This document shows positions 10,101 to 21,500 of a stretch of DNA of 64,000 nucleotides, piece after piece. The DNA is from Nothopassalora personata (lineage: Eukaryota > Ascomycota > Dothideomycetes > Mycosphaerellales > Mycosphaerellaceae). The first letter of the stretch is position 1; the number at the start of each line of letters is the position of its first letter. The notes below the pieces were generated by a model. The model had not been told where the DNA came from. It ran no database searches and saw nothing but the letters and a program-made list of their open reading frames with translations. The stretch spans positions 4,278,001-4,342,000 of the forward strand of contig CM066287.1 in the NCBI GenBank assembly GCA_033816765.1. The letters run 5' to 3'. The position numbers were made by a program, and so were the translations under genes.

Positions 10101-13100
10101 GCCTCCCCCGCCTGCCATTGAAGAGCCGCCTGCAGACGATCCATGGTCGTCAATCGGTACCAAAAAGGACAAGAAAAAGAAGAAAAGCGCTTCCATGTGG
10201 GACCTACCTGAACCTGAAGTTGAGCCCGATTCGACCGTTGTTCCAAAGCCCGAACCCGAGGTGGTGAATGAGAAGGAGGACGATTTATTTGCCGGTTTCG
10301 GCCTCTCTGCCAAAGACAAAAAGAAGGCAAAGAAGGCGGGCAAGAATGCCGTTGGGGAGCTGCCAGTTGAGGAGCCACCACCACCGCCTAAGGCTGAGCC
10401 AGCGCCTGCGGTAGTGGACAGCTTCGATGGCTGGGGCAAGACAACTTCGAAGAAGGATAAGAAGACGAAGAAGGGCACATTCGATTGGTCCGAAGAACCA
10501 GCTGAGCCGGTCGTTGCAGTACCTCCACCACAGGTCGTAGAACCTGAAGCAACAACCGACTGGCTGGAAGGTGGATGGGCAGATACCTCCAGCAAGAGCA
10601 AGAAGAAGAGCAAGAAGGCCGCAATCGAAGAGGTATCTCCGCCTCCGCCTCCACCTCCGCCAGAGCCAGTCGCTGAAACGGGCGGCGAAGATTGGTTCTC
10701 AGGGTTTGGCACAAAGAAAGCCGACAAGAAGTCGAAGAAGGGCAAAGCTGACATATGGGAGCCTGCTGCCCCTGAGCCGTCTCCTGCTGACGATGCTTTT
10801 CTTATGCCAGAAGCGGTCGTCGAGCCGAAGGCCGAAGGAGAGAACGACTGGGCCAACTCTTGGTCCACCGGCACTAAGAAGAAGGCAAGCAAAAAGGACA
10901 AGAGCAAAGGCATCACAGAAGTGACCGACCCAAGTCCAGGCGCGTCAGTCCTGCTTCCCGAGTCTGTTCAAGAGAAGTCTGCGGAAGATGATCCTTGGGC
11001 CTCTTGGACAACGGGGAAGAAGGCCAAAGTCAAGGGCACGAAGAAGCTCAGCGCATCTGATGTACCTCCCGTCGCCCCTCCTCAACTTGCGTTGGAAGAT
11101 GTTCCGGCAGACACTGCAGATGGCACGGATCTACTTGACATGAGTGCGCCCCCAGCAGATGATTTCTGGGGCTTCGGAACTTCGACGAAGAAGAAGGCCA
11201 AATCAGACAAGAAAGGAAGCAAGATCACCGAAGCACCAAAGGTGGAAGAGCTCACATTGTCGAAGACGAAGTCCAAGGACTCCAAGCGGTCAGCCATCGA
11301 TGATATTCTCGACGCCGTTGAGGAAGCCGAGCCGGAAGATGCCCCTGTATCACTGGAAGAGGACAAGAAGAAGGAAGAGAAAGCATCGTCTTCTGGCTGG
11401 GGTTTGTTTGGCAGCAGCTCCAAGTCGAAATCAAGCAAGAAGGAAACGCCCAAGGAGCAGAAAGAGAGAGAAGAGAGAGAGAAGAAGGAGCGCGAGGCTG
11501 CTGAAGAGGCACAGCGCAAAGCAGATGAAGAAGCCTTTGCAGCTGCACTTGGTGAGGAGCCGAACGACATTCTCGACCTTGACGAAGAGCCTGCACCGCC
11601 ACCGAAGAAGTCGTCCAAGGACAAGGACAGCAAGAAGAAAGGCACCGACAAGCTGAGCAAAGTTGACAGTAAGTCCAGCAAGAAGTCAGAGCCGAAGGAT
11701 GACCCAAATGCTACTATCGTGGATGCCCCGGAGCCAGATCCGATACTGGATTTCGAGGAACCAAAAAAGGCAGACGGCTGGGGGTTTTGGGGTTCGTCAC
11801 TCAAATCTACCATGAACGCCACACCCGCAACGGCCACGAAGAGTAAGATTGGCTCGGACCCGTGGGCCAATCAGGATGCGGCTTCGAACGGCATGCCGAA
11901 TATGCCAGATGTTTCCTTTGGCAACGATGGGCTCACCTCAGCAATGTCGCCGCCCAAGGCGACCGTGTCCTCCAAGACGAAAGCAGGCACCAAAACCTCG
12001 AGCATCCAAGATCGCATAAAAGCACTGCAAGGCGACACGACCGACACCAAGCCGTCAAAGTCAAAGAACCGCGCTAGTGCTGCACCACCTGAGGACCTGT
12101 TGCCTGAGCCTGAGCCAGAACCGGAACCTGTCTTCGAGGTACCTGTCGCAGCTGCCGTTCCAGAGAAGAAGCCGAAGAAGTCTGCTTCCTCCAAAAAGGA
12201 TAACAAGAAAGACTTGTCAGCTGCTGAACCTGTTGTCCCTCATCCTGTGTCGCCCGTACCTGGAGAGTTTCCTGTAGACGACATCCTCGAGTTTGAGCAA
12301 GAACCGGAAATGGTCTCATCACCACCTAAGAAGTCTTCGAGCAAGGATAAGAAGGGTTCTAGCAAGTCCACGAAGAACTCGAAGTCGAAGACACCAGAAC
12401 CTTTGGTCGTTGAAGCCCCACCGCCAACTGATCTTGACGACTTACTTGGACCTGGCGACGAGGATCTGCCCACGCCGCCACCTGAAGCCGAGGTGAAGGA
12501 CAAATCGAAATCTTCAAAGAAGGAACGACCAAAGGTCGTGCGCGACAATGGAACATCTTCGTGGGGCTTCTGGGGTGCAACTCCAGCTAAGAAACCAGCG
12601 AAGAAGGACGGTGCCACAACTCCTCCTAGAGAACGACCTGCCGGACTGTCTCGATCCAAGTCGGCACGGAAACCCTCTGACAAGGATCCACTCGAGAAGT
12701 TATCAAAGTCGTCAGGTTCCGAGAAAGATGGCAAACAGGGATCAAAGTCGCGACCAAGTACATCTCGTGGCATGAGTTTTTCAATGTTTGGCATGGGTGC
12801 ACCTCCAGCTCGTTCCAAGTCTGCTCGCCAGTCTACCAAGCCTAGCTCTCGTCGGCACTCCACAGCCGTGGAGGACAATGGTCTCATGTCGCCTCCTCCG
12901 GAAGAGAACGAGATGTCAGCCAAGGCAGCCAAGGTTATGGGCGTCAATCGCTCAAAGTCCACTCGTGAGAAATCTTCTCGCAAGGTCCCGGACCCGTACG
13001 CCATCGACTCGGATGATCTCGTCATGGTCGACGCACCAGAGGACTCTGCTAAAGATATGGCTGAGCCCAAGCAACGCAAGAAGTCTAGCAAGTCAAGACG

Positions 13101-14418
13101 AGAACCAGCTCACATGTCTGGTGGACTCGGCGGCGCTGACGAAGACTTCATGCCCGACGCAGCACGTCATTCCGAAGAGGCCAAGGTCTTTTCTGGTCCC
13201 GATGATCTTGCATTCGTGGAGCGACCAACACCTGTACGAAGAACAACTTCCAGTGCGAAGAAGACGAGTGGCTTGATGGGCGGGATCCTAGGCGCCTTCT
13301 CTGCTCGGCCTACACCAGATCGGCGCCAAAGCAAAGTTTACGAGAGCGAAGACAGTCGGCGCAAGCGTGCATCAGCCTATGATGATGAACACGCGAAGCG
13401 ACTTCGACGAGAGGGTCGCAAGGTCAATCGAAATCGTATGCCATCTGGTGGCAACGGCCACGCAGACCCGGCTCCAATGACTGATGTTGAGGACGCCGAA
13501 GCTAAAGAAACTCGCAGACGAGAGCGCCGTGAGCGTCGCGATCGCGAGGCTGCAGAGGAGGAAGCACGTTCGGCTCGCCGCCGCGAGAAGGAAGAGAGCC
13601 GTCGTATCAGGGCACGCGAAGAGGAAGATCAGCGCGAGGCTGAAAGACGTCGAGCCCGTCGCGCCGAAAAGGAAGCTCGTCGCGCCGAAGATGCCCGCCT
13701 TGCCCGCGAAGAAGAGCAAGCTCGAGAAGAACGTCGCGAACGTCGTCGCGAGAAGGAACGCCAGCGAGCCGAGGACGAAGCCGCTGCAGCCTCACGACCG
13801 AAGACTGACAGGCGAAGATCTTACGTGGACGCGCCAGAAGACGACGAAGCTCGACGTTTGCGCCGAGAAGAGCGCAGAATGCGGCGCAGCGTGGACCCAG
13901 GCGCGGATAAGGAACGGCCTCGTCCCTTGCGACGTCGCTCGGATTATCCCCGGGTTGATGGGTATTTCGACAAGCGTAATGGTGAGCATTCCCCTGGTAT
14001 AGTCCCTTCGCCAATTGCTCACGCAATCAAGACCGGCGGTGATAAGACAGCCTCCTGGGTTCACTCGGTCAACGAGGACAGACCGCCCCCGCCACCTGTC
14101 GAAGGCACAATCATAGATGCGCCCGTGCATTATGCGGAAGACGACGCGCCTGATGCTCTCGATGACACTACCGCGCGTGAGTACCGCAACAGACGCAGAC
14201 GCGAGCAGGGAGAATACGTGGACGAGGATTCTGAGCGTCGTAGGAGGAGACGCGGAGACGTTCCCAGTGGCAGTGGTGGCAGTTCACACGGCCGGAACAA
14301 GAGTTATGGCGGGCCAAGCAACAGCCTCGGGTACGACGACATGGGCGTCAAGACCTGGGACGGGCGGCCGGCGAACAACCGGCGACAGAGCTGGTTCAAG
14401 AAGATTGCAGGCTTCTGA
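7161..14418 (+). CDS. giant tryptophan-anchored Lys-rich repeat protein
   Basis: Seven exons: 7161-7831, 7881-7978, 8033-8156, 8335-8368, 8423-8566, 8808-8982 and 9095-14418, summing to 2189 residues with frame kept throughout. The N-terminus has LPTYEES and PPDY, a PPxY-type motif. Residues from about 215 to 1350 carry some 20 degenerate units: an acidic/Pro-rich spacer, a Trp core (DPWGGF, DDWAGF, GWGFTS), then a KKxKKKKK block. Further on come Ser/Lys-rich segments, more WGFWG cores, and an Arg/Glu-rich predicted coiled coil at about 1890-1995. The C-terminal end is SWFKKIAGF. No enzyme domain is visible; it looks like a scaffold or tether. Fungal Woronin-body tethers (leashins) are similarly large and repetitive, but I cannot show homology. 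The first intron donor is uncertain. Confidence 0.7.
9654..10058 (+). repeat. three identical 135-bp tandem coding repeats
   Basis: Three units of 135 bp (45 codons) start at 9654, 9789 and 9924. By eye they are identical base for base. A fourth unit starting at 10059 diverges after about 75 bp. Each encodes a Glu/Pro spacer, the DPWGGFMSAKD core and a Lys run. Identity at the nucleotide level implies recent expansion or gene conversion. Confidence 0.9.
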
Positions 14419-14705
14419 GCATAATGAGCGAGGTGTTTGGGCATGATTTCGGTGATACCCTGTTGCTTTTGCGTTTCGGCATAGTCTGGCTGTAGGTTTG
14501 CATGTATGCTGCCTGATGTAGCACGAACATCACCAGGACTGTTTCTTTGTCTTTTTGGCACCACTGCCAATGTGGAATGTCGCGTCATTTTCGTGTGTGG
14601 CGTCGCGTGCTCCGATCCGAACTTCGACAAGTTATTGGTCAGCCATACATGTGCTCAGACTAGCCAGAACATATATACCCATCCCACGATGACGATTTGA
14701 CAGAG

Positions 14706-16784
14706 ATGGACGGTGAGGATGAAGTGCCTGATCGCCTCGACCCAGCCCGTACAGACAGCGCGACCGCAGCGCCTCTAACACCACCACCACCGCCGCCGCC
14801 GCCGCCAGCAGTGGTCGGCGACACGCCCGCAGCATCCCAATCGACGCTCAAATACCATCTCCTTGGGCCATCGCTCACCAAGTCGGGTCAAGATGGGGTG
14901 GACCAGAAGAGAGTCAGCGAGATCATCTATGAGGCGTCAAAAGGCAGCAAGTACTTCAACAATGAGGAGGTCAAGGACAAGAACCTCACCATCAAGATCA
15001 ACCGCATCCTGGCCAAGAAGCGCGAGTTGCAGCGTATAGAGGCCCAAGGCGGCTTGAAGAGTGACTTGAAGAAGGCGGACGAATACATCGCAGAGCTGGA
15101 GTACGGGCGAGATCTGTCGCAGGTGGTTGTGCACATAGACTGTGACGCTTTCTATGCCGCAGTGGAGGAGCTGGACCGACCAGAGCTGAAAGATGTGCCG
15201 TTCGCCGTCGGAGTGGGAGTCCTGACGACATGCAACTATGTCGCCCGCAAGTTTGGTTGTCGCAGTGGCATGGCTGGCTTCGTTGCAGACAAGCTGTGCC
15301 CACAGTTGATACACCTTCCCTTGAACTTCTCTAAATACAGCTCGAAAGCGGCCGAAGTGCGTGCAGTGCTGGAACAGTATGACCCACGATTCGAATCCGC
15401 CAGCATCGACGAGGCATACCTTAACCTGACCCGGTATTGCGAGGACCACCACATGGAGCCAGAAGATGCCGTGAGCCAGATGCGAGCCCAGGTCTTCCAG
15501 GAAACGAAGATAACAATCTCAGCGGGCATCGCTGCAAACGCAAAGCTGGCCAAGATCTGCAGCAACAAGAACAAGCCTAATGGACAGTTCAAACTCCCCT
15601 CCGACCGGTCCAGCATTCTACATTTCATGAGAGACCTGCCCACTCGCAAAGTCAATGGCATCGGCCGCGTGTTGGAGCGCGAACTTGACGCAATAGGTAT
15701 CAAGACCTGCGGCGACATATTTCCTCAACGGCACTACGTCAATCGCTTGTTTGGCGAGAAGACGTTTGAGTTCTTGATGGGCGTGTATTTGGGACTTGGA
15801 CGAACCAACGTCAGGCCTATCGAAGAGTTCGGGCGCAAAAGTGTTGGCACTGAAAGCTCTTTCAAGGACATGTCAGATCCCAAGGAGCTTCGTGATAAGC
15901 TAAGATGGACCGCCGAAGAGCTGGAGAAAGACTTGCAACGTACAGAGTTCAAAGGCAGAACGCTCTGCTTGAAGATCAAGCTACACACTTACGAGGTCTT
16001 CACTCGTCAGGTGCAGCCACCCAAGGCCGTGTATACCGCCGATGACTTGTATAATTTCAGCTTGCCGATGCTACAAAAGCTGGAGCAAAAATTTCCCAAC
16101 ATGAAACTGAGACTTATGGGTCTGCGGTGCACACATTTGGTGTCGATGAAGAAGGGCGACGTGGACTTCTTTGGTCGAGCCAGACAAACGGGATCGGGCC
16201 TTCACGATTCCGATGATACTACTCGGTCAGCATCTCATGCTGAGCTAGATGAGGATGGTTGGCAAAAGTCGCCGGACGCTGAGTTCGAGGATGCAGCAAG
16301 ACAGGAACGAGACGACGACATGGCAGAGCTGGAGAAACTATCGCAGGAGTACAACCTCGAGCACAAGCCGCCTGCGACGACTGAACAGCGGCCGCCCGAT
16401 GAGCTTGGACACAAGCCTGATGGTGCTCCCTCGGACTACAGGAGGTATGACAACGGCTTTGCCTGGCGCTCACTGTTTGAGGACGAAGCACGTGTCGCAG
16501 AACAGAACAGTCCCCCTCGAAAGCAGCCAGAACAGTGGAACTGCCCCATCTGCAGTGCACCGCAAGCGGCGGATGAGAAGAAGTTCAACGAACACATTGA
16601 TGGCTGCCTTTCGAGGCAGACTATCAAAGAGATCGTCAAGGAGCCAACCCCTCCTGAACAGGTCTTGCACCCGCTCATGCAACCGAGCACCGCGAAGCGG
16701 AAACGTGGGAAGCCGCAGGGCAGTGCGCGTGCGGTCACTGGTGGCGATGAGAAGAGACCGAAGAAGTCCTTCTTCACATCATGA
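14706..16784 (+). CDS. DNA polymerase kappa (DinB family, Y-family translesion polymerase)
   Basis: 692 residues without introns. Y-family polymerase that copies past damaged bases in the nucleus. The palm motif HIDCDAFYAAVEEL (about 142-155) and SASIDEAYLNL (about 230-240) carry the metal-binding acidic residues. The N-terminal extension before the palm matches Pol kappa, not Pol eta or Rev1. A Rad18-type UBZ finger (CPIC...H...C near 611-634) should bind monoubiquitinated PCNA. The extreme C-terminus KKSFF may be a weak PCNA-interacting box. The frame opens with a TTG at 14697; the first ATG is at 14706. The gene ends 51 bp from the stop of the convergent oxidase gene. Confidence 0.93.
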   Translation: MDGEDEVPDRLDPARTDSATAAPLTPPPPPPPPPAVVGDTPAASQSTLKYHLLGPSLTKSGQDGVDQKRVSEIIYEASKGSKYFNNEEVKDKNLTIKINRILAKKRELQRIEAQGGLKSDLKKADEYIAELEYGRDLSQVVVHIDCDAFYAAVEELDRPELKDVPFAVGVGVLTTCNYVARKFGCRSGMAGFVADKLCPQLIHLPLNFSKYSSKAAEVRAVLEQYDPRFESASIDEAYLNLTRYCEDHHMEPEDAVSQMRAQVFQETKITISAGIAANAKLAKICSNKNKPNGQFKLPSDRSSILHFMRDLPTRKVNGIGRVLERELDAIGIKTCGDIFPQRHYVNRLFGEKTFEFLMGVYLGLGRTNVRPIEEFGRKSVGTESSFKDMSDPKELRDKLRWTAEELEKDLQRTEFKGRTLCLKIKLHTYEVFTRQVQPPKAVYTADDLYNFSLPMLQKLEQKFPNMKLRLMGLRCTHLVSMKKGDVDFFGRARQTGSGLHDSDDTTRSASHAELDEDGWQKSPDAEFEDAARQERDDDMAELEKLSQEYNLEHKPPATTEQRPPDELGHKPDGAPSDYRRYDNGFAWRSLFEDEARVAEQNSPPRKQPEQWNCPICSAPQAADEKKFNEHIDGCLSRQTIKEIVKEPTPPEQVLHPLMQPSTAKRKRGKPQGSARAVTGGDEKRPKKSFFTS

Positions 16785-16835
16785 CTGTACAAGTGGTATG
16801 GTATATACACGAACAAAGCACAACTGAACCAGAAA

Positions 16836-18112
16836 TTATAGGCGGGATACAAAGCCACTCCTGTCATTCTGAAGACCTGATTAGCACGCACCTCAGCACA
16901 GCGGATGCGTATCGGACTCACCTTGACAAGATATTCCTTGTTAATATCCTTGACTTTCGTCACTCCCGCAAGCGCCATGCACAGCTTGATCTCATCGCTG
17001 AACAACTTCAGACACAGTTCAACACCTTCTTGTCCCTTATAAGCCAGTCCCCAGAGCACTGGCCTGCCGATCCAAACAAAGTCCGCACCTAGTGCTAAGG
17101 CCTTGAAGACGTCTGTGCCATGTCGGATGCCGCCGTCAACATGAATCGGAATCTTGCCACCCACGGCCTCAACTATCTCGGGCAATGCATCGATAGTCGC
17201 CAGAGCACCGTTCAGCTGACGCCCGCCATGGTTCGACACGACGATGCCGTCCACGCCGTGGTGCACTGCTAGGATGGCGTCTTCTGATGTCGCGATGCCT
17301 TTGACCCAGACTTGCATCTCGGGCTGGCATTCTTTCTTCAGCCAATCAATATCTTCCTCCCACGTGAGTGAAGGGTTGGCTGCATGGGTGTGGAAGGTGA
17401 CAGGCCCGGTAGGTGGGACACGCTTCTCGCCATCATGGTAGCCAGCTTGGCTCGGCCTTCTAGCTGGAGTTGGGCGACTCTTGCTTTCACTCGCTGCCGA
17501 GATGTTGTCGGGCTGCATTGGATCATCTTCTGCGAAGTTCTCGACTTTCAGGTGAGGAGGGAGTTTGAATTGGTTACGGATTTCTAGGTTGCGGCGTCCG
17601 AGGAATGGGGTGTCTACAGTAAGGAAGACTGCTTTGTAGCCTGCTTTCTTGGCTCGTTGGATCAGCTTGCGGCTGTGCTCCTTCTCTTCGAAAAGGTATA
17701 GCTGCAGAACGTTTGGGTTTTCTTCGCTGGCTGCTGCGACTTTTTCCAGAGTCTTGGTCGAGAAGGAGGAGAGACCCATGGCCACGTTCATGTTCTTGCA
17801 TGCTCGAGCAGTGCCTTCTTCTCCATCGGAGTGGGCGAGCTGCTGCATTGCCGTGGGGGCGACGCCAAGGGGGATGCTGTTCTTGTGGCCGAAGATGTCG
17901 ACGCTGGTATCGACGGCGGAGACATCTCGTAGGACGCGTGGACGAATGCGGTACTTTTGGTAGGCTGTCGTGTTCTCGCGTAGTGTAGAACCGGAGTCGG
18001 CGCCTTCGTTGTAGTAGTCGCTAGTCTGCTTGTCCATCATGCTGTGGGCATGTGTCTCGAGCTCCTCAATCGTGAGGCAATTGATGTCGTGAACGTTGGC
18101 TGCGGCCGCCAT
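16836..18112 (-). CDS. peroxisomal FMN-dependent (S)-2-hydroxyacid oxidase (glycolate/lactate oxidase family)
   Basis: Two exons, 18112-16922 and 16868-16836, encode 407 residues. The family oxidises 2-hydroxyacids to 2-oxoacids, reducing O2 to H2O2, with FMN in a TIM barrel. The catalytic His lies in VSNHGGRQL (about residue 295); LTVDTPFLGRR and IPIHVDGGIRHG are conserved FMN-site elements. A 53-bp intron (GTGAGT...TTCAG, with a GCTAAT branch site) precedes an 11-codon last exon ending in SRL, a peroxisomal PTS1. If the intron is kept, the frame runs on into sequence antisense to the polymerase gene and the signal is lost. The insert near 200-235 is polar and looks like a surface loop. Confidence 0.92.
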
Positions 18113-18561
18113 GGTGATACTGTGGATAGCTCGCAGGCTGCTGCTCTATATTGTGTAGATGATAACGAAATACGGTTGGTACTGTGCTTCTGATAATGTC
18201 TTCCCCCAACAAGAAAATCGTCGTAGATGGGGAATAAGACGGGAAAAGCAAAAGGTCGATGACATATTGATGCAAGCTACATGTATACTACCTGAGGCAA
18301 TCGTCCGCCATTGATGCTCTCCGCACGTGTCTCACAATCGCATGCTCGGCAATTCGTGTAGTTGATGATCGCACGAGCGGCTGGCGGATCAGGATGAGAC
18401 GGAGGAGCCCGAGATCGGTGACGTAGTATACGTAACCGTGACAACCGGTTCGTGCCGCTGGCGGCGAGACCTATCAATAAACATTCTCCCCGCGCTTGCT
18501 TCACTGTTCGTCATCAGCACTGCATCAATGTAATCATTCTTTCCGAAACCACAAACTCACA
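18113..18561. other. shared divergent promoter region
   Basis: About 450 bp between the start codons of the oxidase gene (minus) and the BRCT gene (plus). No obvious operator or TATA element; both promoters must lie here. Confidence 0.5.
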
Positions 18562-21500
18562 ATGGTATCGACACGAGGCGGCGCCCGCACCAGCGGTGGG
18601 AACAGTATGGAGCAGTCTCTGCGGAAGAAGCCGGTCCGCAAGACGGCAGTCAAACCAACACCAACTGCAACTAAGCCCAAGACAGCACGTGCGAAGAAGG
18701 CGGATTTAGTCCAGGACACGGCGGACATGGACGACGAACAGGACGAGCTGCAGGAAGAATCAGCGGCACCAACGGCCAAGTCTACGAAGCGAGCACCGGC
18801 GAAGAAGCCCGAGGAGGATGCACCGAAAGCAACGAAGAAGGCAGCGTTGCGCGTGAAGAAAGATGAGGAACCAGCGAAAGCACCGCCAGCGGCCAAGCCA
18901 GCAGCCAAAGTCGGGAGGCCGAAGGGAAGTACGAAGGCTTCCAAGGCGAAATCGACCGAGAGCGACAACAAGAAGCCAGAGCTGCCACCGCCTGCCGAGG
19001 GAAATGGGACACGAGCGACAAGAGCCACTGCTTCGACTACTGCCAAAGGTCGTGCACCACCGCTCTCACCTAAGAAGATTACGCAGGTATCGAAAGCACA
19101 GCCAAGGACGACGAAGCCGTCTACGGCAGAGGCCGCAGTCATCAAGCCTGCACGCAGGGGCAGACCACCCACCAAGAAGCAGAACGTGTCAGACGAAAAT
19201 GCGGAGTATCTGGAGCTGCCACCGAAGAAGAAGGCAATTGGAGAGGAATTAAAGGACACTCGTGATGAAGAGCCAAGCCAGAGAATCACGAGCAACCTCA
19301 AAGACATCGAGAAGGAGACGGCGAGGCCAGCAACACCACCGAGACCGAATGACACGCTTGAGTTGCATGCAGATAAGGACGAAGCCGCGATTGTGCAAGA
19401 CCAGGATGCAGCTTCCGAGTCTGATGGCGAGTCCGAATCTGACGCTGTATCTGTGGACGCGCTTTTAGGCCCGAAGACGCCCTTGAAGCGCTGCAGTCCA
19501 AGAGAGGCCACAAGGTTCAAGTCTACTCAGAAGAGCGCGCCACGTCTAGATCCGTCCATCAAGACGCCTGTCAGACGCTTCGCAGTACTCGGAACACAGC
19601 AAGGCACGCCACAGACGCAAAAGCCGTACTGTAAGCCCAGCATACCAATGTCTGAATTACGACCGATGACAGTCGCCAGAGCTCTTGATCGAGCCATGGT
19701 CTTTCCCAAACTGCAGCCCTTTCCAAAGCTGAAGGATAATGAAGACATCGAGGACTGGGAAGATTCAGACACTCCAGAGGAACAAGACACTCATATGGAG
19801 CACTCGGAGCATGATAAAATGCCCGCAGAGCTGGGTGATCTTGCCGAGACCATGTCTCGCATGGGAGACTCTGAGCTGTTGGGATTTGAAGATGAAGACG
19901 AGCCACAGATGAACGACGAACCAAACATGGCGGTCGGCAGCGAAGAGGTCGCAGAAGTCGAGGATCACGAGGAGATTGGCCACGGCAATACTGCTGCAAC
20001 GTCTTCCGTCGATGACCTTGCAGCTAACGATGACAATGGTAATGCGAATACTGAGCAAGAGACTGGCGCACTTGATACTATTGACAGCACTCTCTCCGCC
20101 ACGGATGAGAACCAAGCCGGATCAGAGACTGCGGATATGGATGTTGCCATGGAGGATGCACAGACGATGGACTCGACACCACAGCCTGAGACGCTCGTGT
20201 GGCAGAACGTGCAGGAGGACGTCGCGATCCCATTCGACTTCGAAGTCGATCTGTCTGCATCTCGAACGTTGCCACCAGTAGAGCCGACTGAGCGACTGAG
20301 CATTGCAGTGGCTATCGAGCGAAGCAGCTCTGCCGAGCCGGAGACCAACGAGGATGCCATTGCAGAGCACAGTCTCGAGAATACTAAGGACCTGTCGATC
20401 GATGAAGGTGAAGAGCCATCTGATGCACCAGCTTCAGTAGACGCTACCGTGAACTTGAGTGACTTCCTTGATGTCAAATCATTGGTGGAGTCAAGGCATC
20501 AAGAGCAGGAGGTAATGGGCGTGGATCTGAAGGAGACGGAGCCAATGTCAGCTGAGTCGGAAGCGGCCGTTGAGGAAGGCTCACCGTCTCCTATCAAAGC
20601 GCACATCACGCCAGTAAGAAACATTAGTGAGCTCGATATTGCGCTCGAGGACATTCAGGACGACACAGGAATTGGAATCCCTCGCTATGCACGGCCCACG
20701 ATTGCCTCCAGGCGTAAGTCGCTGCCTGCCATATTCTATCGCACCTCTACGAAGGACATCGATGGACCGATGACAGCCATTGGTGCCAGCATGCCCAGAG
20801 TCGCGGTGCCGTATGGCAACTACCTGTTTGCAGACGCAACCACACCATCAAAAGCAACTCCTGCCAGGCCACGACCAAGCACAGCGCACGGCCTAGCCAG
20901 TGAAAAGAAGCTGCGAAAGGCGTCGCAAACTCCCATCACCGGCTCACCCATGGCTAAGACTCCAGGTACGAGCGTCCCTGACACGGTGCGTACCAGCAGA
21001 GGATTTGCATCACCATCGAGGACACCGAGGCCAAGAATATCTCAGGCTGGCACGCCAGGTACGAGCGTTCCCGACAGCACGAGACCCACGCCTTCTGAGC
21101 GTTTTCCGGGGCTACCCTCTAGGACAGCGTATAACCTCGAAAGGACTCCGGTCAACGCGCTTCCGTCAGCGTCCAAGGAGCGCTTTCCAGGACTGCCACC
21201 ACAGGACTCCTACGAATCCTTCGCAGAAGATATGCAGATTGTAGCTATGCAGGCAGCGGAGAACTCGCCGAGTGTACGCACGCCCAAAGTGACATGGTCA
21301 GCCACCAAGGAACGATTACCCGGTCTGCCACCCAGCGAAAACTACGCCGAGAATCTTGAGACACCGGTCGAGGAGCAAGCTGAGGAAGGTGAACCGTCTA
21401 CTCCGGCGCCTGCCGCTGGTGAGCGATATCCTGGACTTCCGTCGAAGAGATCTTATGCAGAGCACGCCATGACAGCAATGCCGCCTTCTCGATTCCGAAC

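Noticed and set aside
9033..10916. Long open frame (627 codons) antisense to the repeat protein
   Set aside because: It is a mirror of the Lys/Glu/Pro repeats (Ser/Gly/Phe-rich), a known artefact of low-complexity coding DNA.
16436..16921. C-terminal extension of the hydroxyacid oxidase frame
   Set aside because: It arises from reading through a good intron and runs antisense to the polymerase gene; the spliced form ends in SRL.
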